A stretch of 64,000 bases of DNA from NCBI RefSeq assembly GCF_016735615.1, contig NZ_JAERSF010000001.1:620001-684000 (forward strand), read 5' to 3'. Source of the stretch: Flavobacterium tagetis (GTDB lineage: Bacteria > Bacteroidota > Bacteroidia > Flavobacteriales > Flavobacteriaceae). Under the pieces are notes generated by a model. It was not told the origin of the DNA. It did no database searches and was given only the letters and a program-made list of their open reading frames with translations. How positions within the stretch are numbered: position 1 is the first letter of the stretch; every line of letters begins with the position of its first letter. Below are positions 39,767-49,478 of this stretch, one piece after another. Made by a program: the position numbers and the translations under genes.

Positions 39767-40795
39767 ATGGGATTTTTTGATTTCATGACCGAGGATATTG
39801 CGATAGACCTTGGAACCGCAAACACTTTAATCATTCATAATGATAAAGTTGTCATTGATAGTCCATCTATCGTTGCACGTGATAGAGTATCAGGCAAAAT
39901 CATTGCTGTTGGTAAAGAAGCCAACATGATGCAAGGTAAAACACATGAAAACATCAAAACTATAAGGCCTTTGAAAGATGGTGTAATCGCTGATTTTGAT
40001 GCTTCGGAAAAAATGATCAATATGTTCATTAAAAGTATTCCTGCATTGAAAAAAAGAATGTTTACTCCAGCTTTACGTATGGTTGTATGTATTCCTTCTG
40101 GTATTACTGAAGTGGAGATGAGAGCGGTGAAGGAATCTTGTGAGAGAGTAAACGGAAAAGAAGTTTACTTGATTCATGAGCCAATGGCGGCGGCAATTGG
40201 TATTGGTATTGATATTATGCAACCAAAAGGAAACATGATTGTCGATATCGGAGGTGGTACAACAGAAATTGCTGTAATCGCATTAGGCGGAATTGTTTGT
40301 GACAAGTCTGTTAAAATTGCGGGTGACGTTTTTACAAACGACATTGTGTATTACATGCGTACACAGCACAACCTTTTCGTAGGAGAAAGTACTGCTGAGA
40401 AAATTAAAATTCAAATCGGAGCGGCGATCGAAGATTTAGATGGACCGCCAGAAGACATGTCTGTTCAAGGTAGAGATTTACTTACTGGTAAACCAAAACA
40501 AGTAGATGTTTCTTACCGTGAAATTGCAAAAGCATTAGACAAATCTATTCAGCGTATTGAAGATGCGGTAATGGAAACATTATCTCAGACTCCTCCTGAA
40601 TTAGCAGCAGATATCTACAACACTGGTATCTATTTAGCTGGTGGAGGATCTATGTTAAGAGGTCTTGACAAACGTATTTCTCAAAAAACAGATTTACCGG
40701 TTTACATTGCCGAAGATCCGTTAAGAGCAGTTGTACGCGGAACAGGAATGGCTCTTAAAAACATCGCTAAATTCAAAAGTATCTTAATCAAATAA
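39767..40795 (+). CDS. mreB: Rod shape-determining protein MreB
   Basis: A bacterial actin that forms membrane-associated filaments directing lateral wall synthesis. The 342-residue length is normal. Phosphate 1 motif is AIDLGTANTLI, then HEPMAAAIGIGIDI, phosphate 2 MIVDIGGGTTEIAVIALGG, and the adenosine motif GIYLAGGGSMLRGLDKRI. The N-terminal MGFFDFMTEDI gives a short amphipathic membrane anchor. It leads the five-gene cluster mreB-mreC-mreD-mrdA-rodA. Confidence 0.98.
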   Translation: MGFFDFMTEDIAIDLGTANTLIIHNDKVVIDSPSIVARDRVSGKIIAVGKEANMMQGKTHENIKTIRPLKDGVIADFDASEKMINMFIKSIPALKKRMFTPALRMVVCIPSGITEVEMRAVKESCERVNGKEVYLIHEPMAAAIGIGIDIMQPKGNMIVDIGGGTTEIAVIALGGIVCDKSVKIAGDVFTNDIVYYMRTQHNLFVGESTAEKIKIQIGAAIEDLDGPPEDMSVQGRDLLTGKPKQVDVSYREIAKALDKSIQRIEDAVMETLSQTPPELAADIYNTGIYLAGGGSMLRGLDKRISQKTDLPVYIAEDPLRAVVRGTGMALKNIAKFKSILIK

Positions 40796-40906
40796 GATTC
40801 AAAAATAACAATCAATATACTTTTATAAGGGTCAGATTTTAATATTTGACCTTTATAAAAACTGAAACCTTAAAGCATATCCTGAAACAAAATAACCAGA
40901 CAAGAA

Positions 40907-41737
40907 ATGCAGCAAATATTTAATTTCCTTATAAGAAACAGTAATCGATTGCTGTTTTTGCTGCTTTTAGGTATTTCGTTGACGCTCACAATTCAATCGC
41001 ATTCCTACCACAGAAGCAGAGTAATCAGTTCGGCTAATTTTTTAAGCGGAGGTGTTTATGAAAGAATTAATCGTGTAAACGAATATTTGAATTTAAGAGC
41101 CGAAAACGATGAGCTTGTATTAGAGAATGCAAGGTTAAAAAGTCTTTTGTTTAACAAAGAAGACACTACCAAAGCACCATTGCCAGATAGTATTAAAGGT
41201 ATAAAACCTGCTGATATCATTGTATCAAAAGTAATTCATAACACATACAATACACACGAAAACTATATCACTTTAAATTCCGGCAGCAAAGAAGGAGTCA
41301 AACAAGATATGGGAGTTATCAACAGCTTAGGTATTGTCGGAGTAGTAGACAATACTTCTGCAAATTACTCAACTGTTGTGAGTATCTTGAATATGAAGTC
41401 ACATATTAATGCTAAAATCAAAAAATCCAATCACTTTGGTTCTTTAACTTGGGATGGAAAAAGCACAGGATTTGTTCAGTTAGAAGATGTACCAAGATTA
41501 GCATCAATTAGAAAAGGTGACACCATTGTTACTGGAGGACAATCTGTTATTTTCCCAGAAGGAATCAATATCGGAACAGTAGATGTTATATACAAAAAAG
41601 AAGGCACAAGTTTTTATGTTATAAAAGTTAAGTTATTTAACGATATGACAAACTTGGGTCATGTATATATTATCAAGAGCAAAGACAGAGAGGAACTTAT
41701 TAACTTAGAAAACAAAAACAAGGAAAAAAATGAATAG
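40907..41737 (+). CDS. mreC: Rod shape-determining protein MreC
   Basis: A 276-residue periplasmic scaffold anchored by one N-terminal helix (LLFLLLLGISLTLTIQSH). A coiled coil follows at about 45-75 (NEYLNLRAENDELVLENARLKSLLF) and then the beta-domain with IVSKVIHNTYNTHENYITLNSGSKEGV and GIVGVVDNTSANYSTVVSILN. It connects MreB to the penicillin-binding protein and RodA. It overlaps mreD by 8 bases. Confidence 0.95.
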   Translation: MQQIFNFLIRNSNRLLFLLLLGISLTLTIQSHSYHRSRVISSANFLSGGVYERINRVNEYLNLRAENDELVLENARLKSLLFNKEDTTKAPLPDSIKGIKPADIIVSKVIHNTYNTHENYITLNSGSKEGVKQDMGVINSLGIVGVVDNTSANYSTVVSILNMKSHINAKIKKSNHFGSLTWDGKSTGFVQLEDVPRLASIRKGDTIVTGGQSVIFPEGINIGTVDVIYKKEGTSFYVIKVKLFNDMTNLGHVYIIKSKDREELINLENKNKEKNE

Positions 41738-42236
41738 CGCTCTGTTAGTCAATATTTTTCGATTTATTATGTTACTGGCAATTCAAATTGTTATCTTCAA
41801 CAATATGAATTTCTTAGGATATATAAGTCCTTTTCCGTATATCTTGTATATTATTCTATACCCCGTAAACAGCAATAAAGCAGGCTTAATTGTTTCTAGT
41901 TTTTTACTTGGACTTACAATGGATATGTTCTGCAATTCTGGAGGTGTACATGCAACTGCTTGCGTTATTTTAGCCTATTACAGGCCTTACATTTTTAAAT
42001 TTTCTTTTGGTTTAAGTTATGAATACCAAACTATTAAACTAAATGAATCTTTAACACCAGAGCGATTTTCATTTATACTAGTTTCGGTTTTAATGCATCA
42101 TATTGTATTATTTGTTTTAGAAACATTTCAATTTAAATTTATCGGGGACATTTTACTCCGAACCTTATTTAGTTCTATCTTTACTATAATCACCTCAATA
42201 ATAATAATTTATCTTATTAAGCCCAATAAACGATGA
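41730..42236 (+). CDS. mreD: Rod shape-determining protein MreD
   Basis: A 168-residue polytopic inner-membrane protein with about five hydrophobic segments (LLAIQIVIFNNMNFLGY, FPYILYIILYP, GLIVSSFLLGLTMDMF and others). It is recognised mainly by position, size and the family-typical GLTMDMFCNSGGVHATACVILAY. Start and stop overlap neighbours: mreC by 8 bases and mrdA by ATGA, so translation is coupled. Confidence 0.9.
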   Translation: MNSALLVNIFRFIMLLAIQIVIFNNMNFLGYISPFPYILYIILYPVNSNKAGLIVSSFLLGLTMDMFCNSGGVHATACVILAYYRPYIFKFSFGLSYEYQTIKLNESLTPERFSFILVSVLMHHIVLFVLETFQFKFIGDILLRTLFSSIFTIITSIIIIYLIKPNKR

Positions 42237-44206
42237 GAAAAGTCTTGCTGCCCACTATAATTATTATTGCAGCGTCTTTGCTAGTGATTAGGATTTTTTA
42301 CCTGCAGATTATTGATGATTCTTTTAAACTGAAATCAGAAAATAATGCGATAAAAAAAGTATATGACTATCCTGAAAGAGGTTATATTTATGATCGTAAC
42401 GGGAAACTTCTTGTTGCGAATCAGGCTTCTTATGATATCATGGTTATTCCAAGAGATATAAAAAAAGACCTAAATATTGCCGAGTTTTGTGCTCTTTTGA
42501 ATATTACTGAAGAAGAATATCATAAGCGCATTGAAAAGGCAAAAGTCTATAGCCCAAGACTTCCTTCTGTATTTTTATCTCAGCTGAATAAAAATGAATT
42601 TGCCGCTTTTCAAGAAAAGATCAGAAAATATGATGGTTTCTATTTTCAAAAACGTTCTCTTCGTGATTATGAAGTTGATTACGGTGCCAACATATTTGGT
42701 TTTATTACTCAGGTAAATGAAAAACAAATTGAGCAGAATCCATATTACAACAGTGGAGATTTAATTGGAAAGCAAGGTGTAGAACAAAGCTACGAAGAGA
42801 TTTTACGCGGAATAAAAGGTGTAAAATACATTCAAAAAGACAAATATAACAGAGAAATTGGTCCTTATAAAGAAGGGAAATACGATACTATCGCCGTAGC
42901 TGGAGAAGATATCAATTTAACTATTGATGCCGAACTTCAAAAATATGGTGAAGAATTGATGATTAATAAGCGAGGAGGAATTGTTGCCATTGAACCTAAA
43001 TCTGGAGAAATTCTAGCATTGGTTACTGCTCCTTCTTATGATCCAGGTATTTTAGTAGGACGTCAGAGATCTAAAAATTATACGCTTTTATATCACGATT
43101 CTATTGCAAAACCTTTATATGACAGAGGACTTTTAGCAGAGTACCCTCCAGGTTCACCATTCAAAATCCTTACAGGTTTAGTTGCACTTCAAGAAGGTGT
43201 AGTAAATGAGCAGACTACTTTTATGTGTCATCACGGATTTAGTTATGGCGGAGGCCGATTCATGAAATGCCACGGTTTTGGTCCGCATCAATTACATAAC
43301 GGAATTTACAATTCCTGTAACACTTATTTTGGACAAGCATACATGCTTACAATCAATAAGTACAAGGATCCTGGCCATGCTGTTGATGTATGGAGCGGTC
43401 ATATAAAAAGTTTTGGCTTAGGACAATTTATGGGATACGATTTGCCTATTGGAAAACGAGGAAATATTCCAACTTCTAAAACATATAAAAGAATTTATCC
43501 TAATGGAGGATGGAGAAGCTCAACAATTGTATCTAATGCGATTGGACAAGGAGAGGTTTTAATGACCCCTATCCAATTAGCGAATATGATGGCAACTGTC
43601 GCAAATCAGGGTTATTATTACACTCCTCACATCATTAAAAAAATTGAAGGAGAAAAGATAGACGAAAAGTTCACCACAAAACACGTGACTACGATCGATC
43701 AAAAATATTTCCCGCCAGTTATCAGTGGACTATTTGATGTTTACAATAAAGGTACAGCTTACAGCCTTAGGGTAGAAGGAATCGATATTTGTGGAAAAAC
43801 AGGTACGGCCGAGAACTTTGCCAAAATAAACGGTAAAAGAACACAGCTTAAAGACCACTCTATATTTGTTGCCTTTGCGCCAAAAGACAATCCGAAAATT
43901 GCGATTGCAGTTATGATTGAAAATGGAGGTTTTGGAGCAACAGTAGCAGGTCCGGTTGCGAGTTTAATGATTGAAAAATATCTAAGAAAGAAAATTACAA
44001 GAACCGACCTAGAAATAAGAGTATTAAATAAAAGTTTACTTTCAGAATATGCTAAAGTCGGCGGAATAAGCGATGCTCTTAAAATAGAGTCTGTACCAAA
44101 AGATTCTGTTTTACAAGCAAAAATTATAAAGCCAAAAGCGCCAGTTACAACGGCACCAAAAACCGAAGTCAAAAAAACAGCAGTAGACACAACTAAGAAA
44201 AACTAA
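42233..44206 (+). CDS. mrdA: Penicillin-binding protein 2, elongation transpeptidase
   Basis: A 657-residue class B PBP that crosslinks peptidoglycan with RodA. N-terminal membrane helix (LLPTIIIIAASLLVIRIFYL), PBP dimerisation domain with YPERGYIYDRNGKLLVANQASYDI, transpeptidase domain with SxxK in PPGSPFKIL (near residue 309), SxN in YNSCNTYFG and KTGTAENF. A Pro/Lys/Thr-rich tail (PKAPVTTAPKTEVKKTAVDTTKKN) extends the C-terminus beyond the usual end. Confidence 0.97.
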   Translation: MRKVLLPTIIIIAASLLVIRIFYLQIIDDSFKLKSENNAIKKVYDYPERGYIYDRNGKLLVANQASYDIMVIPRDIKKDLNIAEFCALLNITEEEYHKRIEKAKVYSPRLPSVFLSQLNKNEFAAFQEKIRKYDGFYFQKRSLRDYEVDYGANIFGFITQVNEKQIEQNPYYNSGDLIGKQGVEQSYEEILRGIKGVKYIQKDKYNREIGPYKEGKYDTIAVAGEDINLTIDAELQKYGEELMINKRGGIVAIEPKSGEILALVTAPSYDPGILVGRQRSKNYTLLYHDSIAKPLYDRGLLAEYPPGSPFKILTGLVALQEGVVNEQTTFMCHHGFSYGGGRFMKCHGFGPHQLHNGIYNSCNTYFGQAYMLTINKYKDPGHAVDVWSGHIKSFGLGQFMGYDLPIGKRGNIPTSKTYKRIYPNGGWRSSTIVSNAIGQGEVLMTPIQLANMMATVANQGYYYTPHIIKKIEGEKIDEKFTTKHVTTIDQKYFPPVISGLFDVYNKGTAYSLRVEGIDICGKTGTAENFAKINGKRTQLKDHSIFVAFAPKDNPKIAIAVMIENGGFGATVAGPVASLMIEKYLRKKITRTDLEIRVLNKSLLSEYAKVGGISDALKIESVPKDSVLQAKIIKPKAPVTTAPKTEVKKTAVDTTKKN

Positions 44207-44223
44207 GAAGAGGATTATTTCAA

Positions 44224-45459
44224 ATGAAAAATCAAAGTGTAAAAAATAATATTGATTGGATAAGTGTCTTTATCTACATTGCACTGGTAACTTTAGGCTG
44301 GCTGAATATCTATTCGTCCTCTTTATTATCAACCGATGGAACGTATCAAAAACAGCTTATTTTCATCTGCTGTACTATTCCGTTGATATTTGTTGTGCTT
44401 TTTGTTGATGGTAAATTTTACGAAAAATATGCGAGCATCATCTTCGGAGTTTCCTTATTATCCCTTGCAGGATTATTTCTTTTTGGAAAAACCATAGCAG
44501 GACAGCGATGCTGGTACGCCATAGGAAGTTTTACTTTACAGCCTTCTGAGTTTGCAAAAGCTGCAACCTCTCTTGCATTGGCCAAATATTTGAGTGACAC
44601 ACAAATAAACTTAAAAGAAACTAATAGACAAATTCAGGCTTTAGCCATTATGCTATTGCCAGTAATATTGATTTTACCACAGCCAGATCCTGGGAGTGCT
44701 TTAATTTATAGTGCGTTCATCCTTGTTTTATATAGAGAAGGTTTGCCTTCTTGGTATGTATGGACAGCATTTATAACCATTGTTCTTTTCGTTCTTACTT
44801 TAGTTCTAGAACCATATGCCGTTATCGGAATGGCTTTTATAGTCTTAGCCATTATACATTTTAAAGGCAGAGTAGTTGACAGAAATATCATTTTAAGCGG
44901 AATTTTATTAATCCTAATCTCTGGATTTGTTTTTTCTGTTGATTATGTATTTGACAACGTTTTTAAACAGCACCACAGGGATCGTTTCAATATTTTACTA
45001 GGTAAAACTGTAGACATGAAAGGTATTGGATATAATACTAACCAGTCTGAAATTGCCATCGGATCTGGAGGATGGATCGGAAAAGGCTTTCTTGAAGGCA
45101 CACAAACAAAAGGAGGATTTGTTCCTGAGCAACATACCGATTATATTTTTACAACTGTTGGTGAAGAATGGGGTTTTGCAGGTTCTTTTGTTGTTATTCT
45201 ACTTTTTGTGAGTTTATTGCTTCGAGTAATTTACTTAGCCGAAAGACAGAAGACGAAGTTTAGCCGGGTTTATGGTTATTGTGTTGCCGCGATTCTCTTT
45301 ATCCATTTCTTTGTAAACATCGCGATGGTAATTGGGATTTTCCCAACAATCGGGGTTCCTCTGCCGTTCTTTTCATACGGAGGTTCTGGACTCTGGGGAT
45401 TCACTATTTTGCTGTTTATTTTCCTTAAAATGGATGCGAATAAAGTAAATGAATGGTAA
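44224..45459 (+). CDS. rodA: RodA, SEDS peptidoglycan glycosyltransferase
   Basis: A 411-residue polytopic SEDS protein that polymerises lipid II with PBP2. Family signatures: GQRCWYAIGSFTLQPSEFAKAA, LPQPDPGSALIY, QSEIAIGSGGWIGKGFLEGTQTKGGFVPEQHTDYIFTTVGEEWGFAG, and FPTIGVPLPFFSYGGSGL. It is the last gene of the cell-shape cluster, 17 bases after mrdA, and is followed by a terminator. Confidence 0.97.
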   Translation: MKNQSVKNNIDWISVFIYIALVTLGWLNIYSSSLLSTDGTYQKQLIFICCTIPLIFVVLFVDGKFYEKYASIIFGVSLLSLAGLFLFGKTIAGQRCWYAIGSFTLQPSEFAKAATSLALAKYLSDTQINLKETNRQIQALAIMLLPVILILPQPDPGSALIYSAFILVLYREGLPSWYVWTAFITIVLFVLTLVLEPYAVIGMAFIVLAIIHFKGRVVDRNIILSGILLILISGFVFSVDYVFDNVFKQHHRDRFNILLGKTVDMKGIGYNTNQSEIAIGSGGWIGKGFLEGTQTKGGFVPEQHTDYIFTTVGEEWGFAGSFVVILLFVSLLLRVIYLAERQKTKFSRVYGYCVAAILFIHFFVNIAMVIGIFPTIGVPLPFFSYGGSGLWGFTILLFIFLKMDANKVNEW

Positions 45460-45540
45460 AAGTTTTTAAACATTCAATTTTCAAATCCTAAATTCCAATT
45501 CAAAATATCTCTTATATTAAACTATAAATAAATTTCATAT

Positions 45541-45583
45541 AAAAGCTGTAATTACGTTTTAAGAACTAATTACAGCTTTTTTA
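45541..45583 (+). terminator. Terminator of the mre cluster
   Basis: Perfect 14-bp arms (aaaagctgtaatta/taattacagctttt, 45541-45554 and 45567-45580) and a T-run. Confidence 0.85.
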
Positions 45584-45670
45584 ATTTTATATTTTGCTCT
45601 ATTACTTTCTTTTTTAGATCCGAATAGAATAATCCATACAATAAGAAAACAGACTTTAAACAACAAGCAT

Positions 45671-45709
45671 AAAAAAATCCGAAGTTTTAAGCTTCGGATT
45701 TTTTTTTAT
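45671..45709. terminator. Terminator of the DedA gene (bidirectional)
   Basis: Arms aaaaaaatccgaag/cttcggattttttt (45671-45684 and 45692-45705) next to the leftward DedA gene stop; A-run and T-run flanks make it work on both strands. Confidence 0.85.
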
Positions 45710-45720
45710 TTCTTATTAAA

Positions 45721-46401
45721 TTATATCTCTTCGTGTGGTCTCTTTTTCAAAAGTTTCACTAAAACAGGGAATGTCGAAATAATGATGATTATAATAATGA
45801 TATATTCAATGTGTTTCTTTAAATCTATTCCTTGTTTTAAGAAAACGCCATATAAATAATGTCCTGCGAAAATCAATATAAATGACCAAAGGAAAGAACT
45901 CAAAACATTATAAAACATAAATTTCTTTCTGTCCATTGAAACGATTCCAGCAACAATTGGAGCAAACGTTCTGAAAATTGGCAGGAAACGCGCATATATA
46001 ATTGCTTTTCCTCCATATTTTTCAAAGAAGTCTTTTGATTGCAATAAGTACTTTTTCTTAAACCAGAAGGTATCTTCTTTTTTAAATAAATAATAACCGC
46101 TTTTTGCACCAAACCAATAACCAGTCATATTACCTAAAACCCCCATTATAGCAACTGCTGTAGCAAGCAAAAACACATTTAAAAAATCATTTGGAATGTA
46201 GGCAACATTTTCAATTAGATCGCGACTGTAAATACCTGCCAAAAAAAGTAAACTATCTCCAGGCAGAAAAAAGCCTGCAAAAAGTCCTGTTTCAGCAAAA
46301 ACTATAAACAGAACGATAAACAACCCAATCTGAAAACCTCCAACGCTTAAAGTAATATAAAATTCAGGGTTTAGTAACTGGGTCCATTCAAAATTATTCA
46401 T
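45721..46401 (-). CDS. DedA family membrane protein
   Basis: A 226-residue polytopic protein of the DedA/SNARE-associated family, linked to polyprenyl-phosphate or phosphatidylethanolamine recycling and membrane homeostasis. Signatures: ETGLFAGFFLPGDSLLFLAGI, GNMTGYWFGAKSGYYLF, and KYGGKAIIYARFLPIFRTFAPIVAGIVSMDRKKF with the conserved Arg residues. The start MNNFEWTQLLNPEFYI is chosen; a 14-codon longer frame is possible but unusual for the family. Confidence 0.9.
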   Translation of the reverse strand: MNNFEWTQLLNPEFYITLSVGGFQIGLFIVLFIVFAETGLFAGFFLPGDSLLFLAGIYSRDLIENVAYIPNDFLNVFLLATAVAIMGVLGNMTGYWFGAKSGYYLFKKEDTFWFKKKYLLQSKDFFEKYGGKAIIYARFLPIFRTFAPIVAGIVSMDRKKFMFYNVLSSFLWSFILIFAGHYLYGVFLKQGIDLKKHIEYIIIIIIIISTFPVLVKLLKKRPHEEI

Positions 46402-46500
46402 AAAAGGAAAATTGGTTATCTTATAAGTTCGTGAAAGTAACAATAATTTACCTTAACCACAATAAAATGCGGTATTTTAAACATAAATTAACTATTAAAA

Positions 46501-46530
46501 AAAGCCCAAACAATTTGTCTGGGCTTCTTT
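46501..46530 (-). terminator. Terminator of the metal-handling operon
   Basis: Arms aagccca/tgggctt with an 11-nt loop, and a U-run on the minus strand, directly after the HMA gene. Confidence 0.75.
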
Positions 46531-46536
46531 TTCAAA

Positions 46537-46878
46537 TTATTCTCTCACGTACTTGCAGCAGCTATGCAAGTTGTCGTAATCTGCTACAGTCGCTTTAACT
46601 TCCTTAGTATCATGACCTGCTTTTGCAATTGCTTTATTCAAGTCAGAAGGAGAACATTTTTCTTCGTTTAAAATAACCGAAAGCTGATGCGAACTCACAT
46701 CCCAGCTTGCTGTTTTTACTCCCGGAACACCATAAGCCGCTTTTTCAATTCGCTTCTTGCATTGTTCACAGTTTCCATTTACTTCTGTTGTATATTTTAA
46801 GTTCTTGTTTTTCTTAGTTTGAGCTTGAGCTGAAAAGCCTAAAAAAATCATCATTGCGATTAAAACTATTTTATTCAT
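46537..46878 (-). CDS. Secreted heavy-metal-associated (HMA) domain protein
   Basis: A 113-residue protein with a signal peptide (MNKIVLIAMMIFLGFSAQAQ). A single ferredoxin-like HMA domain follows, with the metal site GNCEQCKKRIEKAA (CxxC near residues 37-40) and the second half VKTASWDVSSHQLSVILNEEKCSPSDLNKAIAKAGHDT. Extra Cys lie at the end (HSCCKYVRE), possibly more ligands. It probably binds copper or a similar soft metal in the periplasm. Last gene of a three-gene unit with a TonB receptor and an HYC_CC_PP protein. Confidence 0.88.
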   Translation of the reverse strand: MNKIVLIAMMIFLGFSAQAQTKKNKNLKYTTEVNGNCEQCKKRIEKAAYGVPGVKTASWDVSSHQLSVILNEEKCSPSDLNKAIAKAGHDTKEVKATVADYDNLHSCCKYVRE

Positions 46879-46907
46879 TGTATTTAATTTTATTGTTATT
46901 GAAATTG

Positions 46908-48914
46908 TTATTTAATTTTAAATCTAAGTCCTGCATAGTACATCTGTCCAAAAATTGGTGCATATGCAATTGACGCATCAAAATTAGATCCAAAAGGGTC
47001 ATTTGCCCCTAAAATTGCTTTTTCTTGTCTATAATTCCCTATATTTTCTCCCCCAACATACACTTCAAAAACTGGAGAAAAAACTCGAGTTACTTGTGCA
47101 TTCATTACAGCATAAGAAGGTGAAAAATCAGGAAACTGATCTTCTGAAGGGTTTGAAGCCGTATACGGCAATTGCTGTTTTCCTGACCAATTATATGTAA
47201 AATCAAACCTCCATTGCTTATCATTATTCATCGTTGTTTCATATTCTAAATTTCCCAAGAAACGATGTTTAGCCTGAAGCGGTCGTTGGAATGTTCCTCT
47301 CAAATAATCAGTCTGAATGTCATAATATTTATAAGCTGTTCTTAAGTTTAAATTATGAATCAATTCGTAATTGAACTCAACCTGAAGACTATTTGCAAAA
47401 GAACTTCCTTTCAAATCATAAAACAAGACCTGTTGCGGACTTTGCATCACGTCGACAACTGCCTGATTTTGAAAATCGGTTCTATAAAGATCAAAACCTG
47501 CATCGGCATTTCTGTTGAAAAGACGAAATTTCTGCGAAAAACTCACTCCATAATTCCATGCAATTTCTGGGTTTAAACCATATACTTTTCCACTAGAATC
47601 TAAAATTGTGAACGTTCTTGAACTAGCAAAAAGCTGTTGGTTTTCGGCAAAGATATTAGCCGAACGCTTTCCTCTTCCTGCAGAAAAACGAACTACTCCA
47701 TTTTTCCAAGGATTATATCTCATGTGCAGTCTTGGCGTAACAAAAACTCCCAATCGGTTATGATTATCTACTCTTCCTCCTAGAATCAAACTGAAATTAT
47801 CTGTATTATCATAAGTATATTCAAAGAAAGCACCAACTGAATTGTCAATTCTGCTTACATCTGTTAGGTTTACAAATTCCTGATATTGGTCATAAGTAAA
47901 ATTCAAACCAGTTGAAAACTTATGCATCGTATTATTAATGATGGAATTGAAAATCAAGTTAGAATAAAAACTATTCTGTTTGATGTCATATTCATTTAAA
48001 CCATAATAAGAATCTTGTTTATGGCTATTAAATGCGTTTTGAAATCCGATACTTTGATACGGCATATCCTTGAAAACATATCCAATTTTTGTTGAAACAT
48101 CAAATCGTTCAGTATTAATTTCAGATCCCCAATAATTGGTTGTTCCGCGATCACGATCTTTATCAAAGTCCAATTCTCCAGTTTGTTTTTTATCATTCAT
48201 ATACCTGAAATTGATAAAACTCACCAAACCGCTTTCTGGATTGTAATATTGGTAACGATTTAAAACATTGATTTGTTTTCCTAACGGATTATCGAGAAAA
48301 CCATCCTTGTTCATATCATTTTTTGCCACACGTGCATTTCCGTGCACAAATAAACTGGTTGCCCATTTATCTGATAGTTTTTTATTGAAATGAGTATTTA
48401 ATTCAAAACGAGAATCTGTGGAACCATAAGCATTCAGAAAGAAAGGAATATCATTTAAAGGTTTTAAAAGTTCTGTATTAATCTGACCCGAAATACTTTC
48501 GTAACCATTTATAACACTCCCCGCTCCTTTAGTAATTTGAACGCTTTCAATCCAAGTTCCTGGCGTAAATGATAATCCATAAGCTTGAGATGCTCCTCGA
48601 ACAGAAGGAATATTTTCTTCTGTAATCATTAAATAAGGACTAGTTAAACCAAGCATTTTAATTTGCTTAGTTCCTGTTAAAGCATCGGAAAAATTAACAT
48701 CGATTGACGGATTAGTCTCAAAACTTTCGGCCAAATTACAACAAGCTGCTTTAAGCAGTTCTTTACTGGTAATTACAGATGTATTGGCTGTTACTGTAAA
48801 GGATTTTTTAATTCCTTTTTGCTTTTTAGTAATTTTTACTTCTTGCAGATCTTCCTGTGAAAAGGCACAAACAGAAAGCAAAAACGCCGCAAAAAGCATT
48901 ATATTTTTTTGCAT
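46908..48914 (-). CDS. TonB-dependent receptor of the probable metal operon
   Basis: A 668-residue receptor with a signal peptide (residues 1-19, ending CAFSQ). No carboxypeptidase-regulatory domain is present; the plug starts near residue 35 and contains KAACCNLAESFETNPSIDVNFSDALTGTKQIKMLGL and TKGAGSVINGYESISGQINTELLKP. The barrel ends YYAGLRFKIK. The AACCNL(A/S)ESFETNPS run is typical of receptors paired with HMA proteins. It is 29 bases before the HMA gene. Transport of copper or another metal complex is inferred from neighbours only. Confidence 0.88.
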   Translation of the reverse strand: MQKNIMLFAAFLLSVCAFSQEDLQEVKITKKQKGIKKSFTVTANTSVITSKELLKAACCNLAESFETNPSIDVNFSDALTGTKQIKMLGLTSPYLMITEENIPSVRGASQAYGLSFTPGTWIESVQITKGAGSVINGYESISGQINTELLKPLNDIPFFLNAYGSTDSRFELNTHFNKKLSDKWATSLFVHGNARVAKNDMNKDGFLDNPLGKQINVLNRYQYYNPESGLVSFINFRYMNDKKQTGELDFDKDRDRGTTNYWGSEINTERFDVSTKIGYVFKDMPYQSIGFQNAFNSHKQDSYYGLNEYDIKQNSFYSNLIFNSIINNTMHKFSTGLNFTYDQYQEFVNLTDVSRIDNSVGAFFEYTYDNTDNFSLILGGRVDNHNRLGVFVTPRLHMRYNPWKNGVVRFSAGRGKRSANIFAENQQLFASSRTFTILDSSGKVYGLNPEIAWNYGVSFSQKFRLFNRNADAGFDLYRTDFQNQAVVDVMQSPQQVLFYDLKGSSFANSLQVEFNYELIHNLNLRTAYKYYDIQTDYLRGTFQRPLQAKHRFLGNLEYETTMNNDKQWRFDFTYNWSGKQQLPYTASNPSEDQFPDFSPSYAVMNAQVTRVFSPVFEVYVGGENIGNYRQEKAILGANDPFGSNFDASIAYAPIFGQMYYAGLRFKIK

Positions 48915-49033
48915 AAAAATTGATTTTAATGTTTAAATAGAATTACATTTTTGATGTTTTTTTCAAGAACAAAACAATCAAAATGTAAATGCGAAGCCTT
49001 AATCAAGACTTGCATTGCATCTTAACATTAAAA

Positions 49034-49432
49034 TCAGGAATAGAAAATATACTGATGATATAATTTAAATAAGGGAGGTGCATTCGCATCAGCATAATAC
49101 GAAAGAACTTCTTTCTTTTTAAAACTTGGAATTTCTAAAAAGACTAGAGGTTTGTAATCTTGTATAACTGCTGGGAAAGCAAATTGAAAAAAGAAAAATT
49201 TGATAGTAGCATTGTCTGATTTCTTTTCGAAATGAACAACTTTGTCTTTACAGCAAGAGTTTTCTTTCTCTTTAGAACCGCAACATTTCTTTTCAACAAC
49301 AGGTTCTGCTGTAGTTTTTAAAGAAACCGAAGCAATTTCTCCGCCACAATAATGTACGTCAAAAGCAAACCCTATATTGGAAACCAATAAAAGGAACGCC
49401 AAAAACAGACCTGTACACTTTTTCAAATTCAT
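49034..49432 (-). CDS. HYC_CC_PP family protein
   Basis: A 132-residue secreted or membrane-anchored protein. The N-terminal hydrophobic segment ends near IGFAFD. The three name-giving motifs are present in order: HYCGG (near 28), KKCCGS and SCCKD (49-62), and NAPPLFKLYH near the end. The Cys-His content suggests metal binding, and its place before the receptor and HMA genes supports a metal role. Its -7 element lies only 5-12 bases upstream of the ATG, so the mRNA may be leaderless. Confidence 0.85.
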   Translation of the reverse strand: MNLKKCTGLFLAFLLLVSNIGFAFDVHYCGGEIASVSLKTTAEPVVEKKCCGSKEKENSCCKDKVVHFEKKSDNATIKFFFFQFAFPAVIQDYKPLVFLEIPSFKKKEVLSYYADANAPPLFKLYHQYIFYS

Positions 49433-49436
49433 ACTG

Positions 49437-49444
49437 CAAAGCTA
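49437..49444 (-). promoter_or_regulatory. -7 element of the metal-handling operon
   Basis: Minus-strand TAGCTTTG, a match to TAnnTTTG, ending 5 bases before the ATG at 49432. Confidence 0.5.
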
Positions 49445-49478
49445 TTTAAAAACTGCCGATAAAAAACCAAAACAAATG

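Noticed and set aside
43759..44190. 143-codon minus-strand frame opposite mrdA
   Set aside because: It is antisense to the conserved transpeptidase domain and tail and has no recognisable product.
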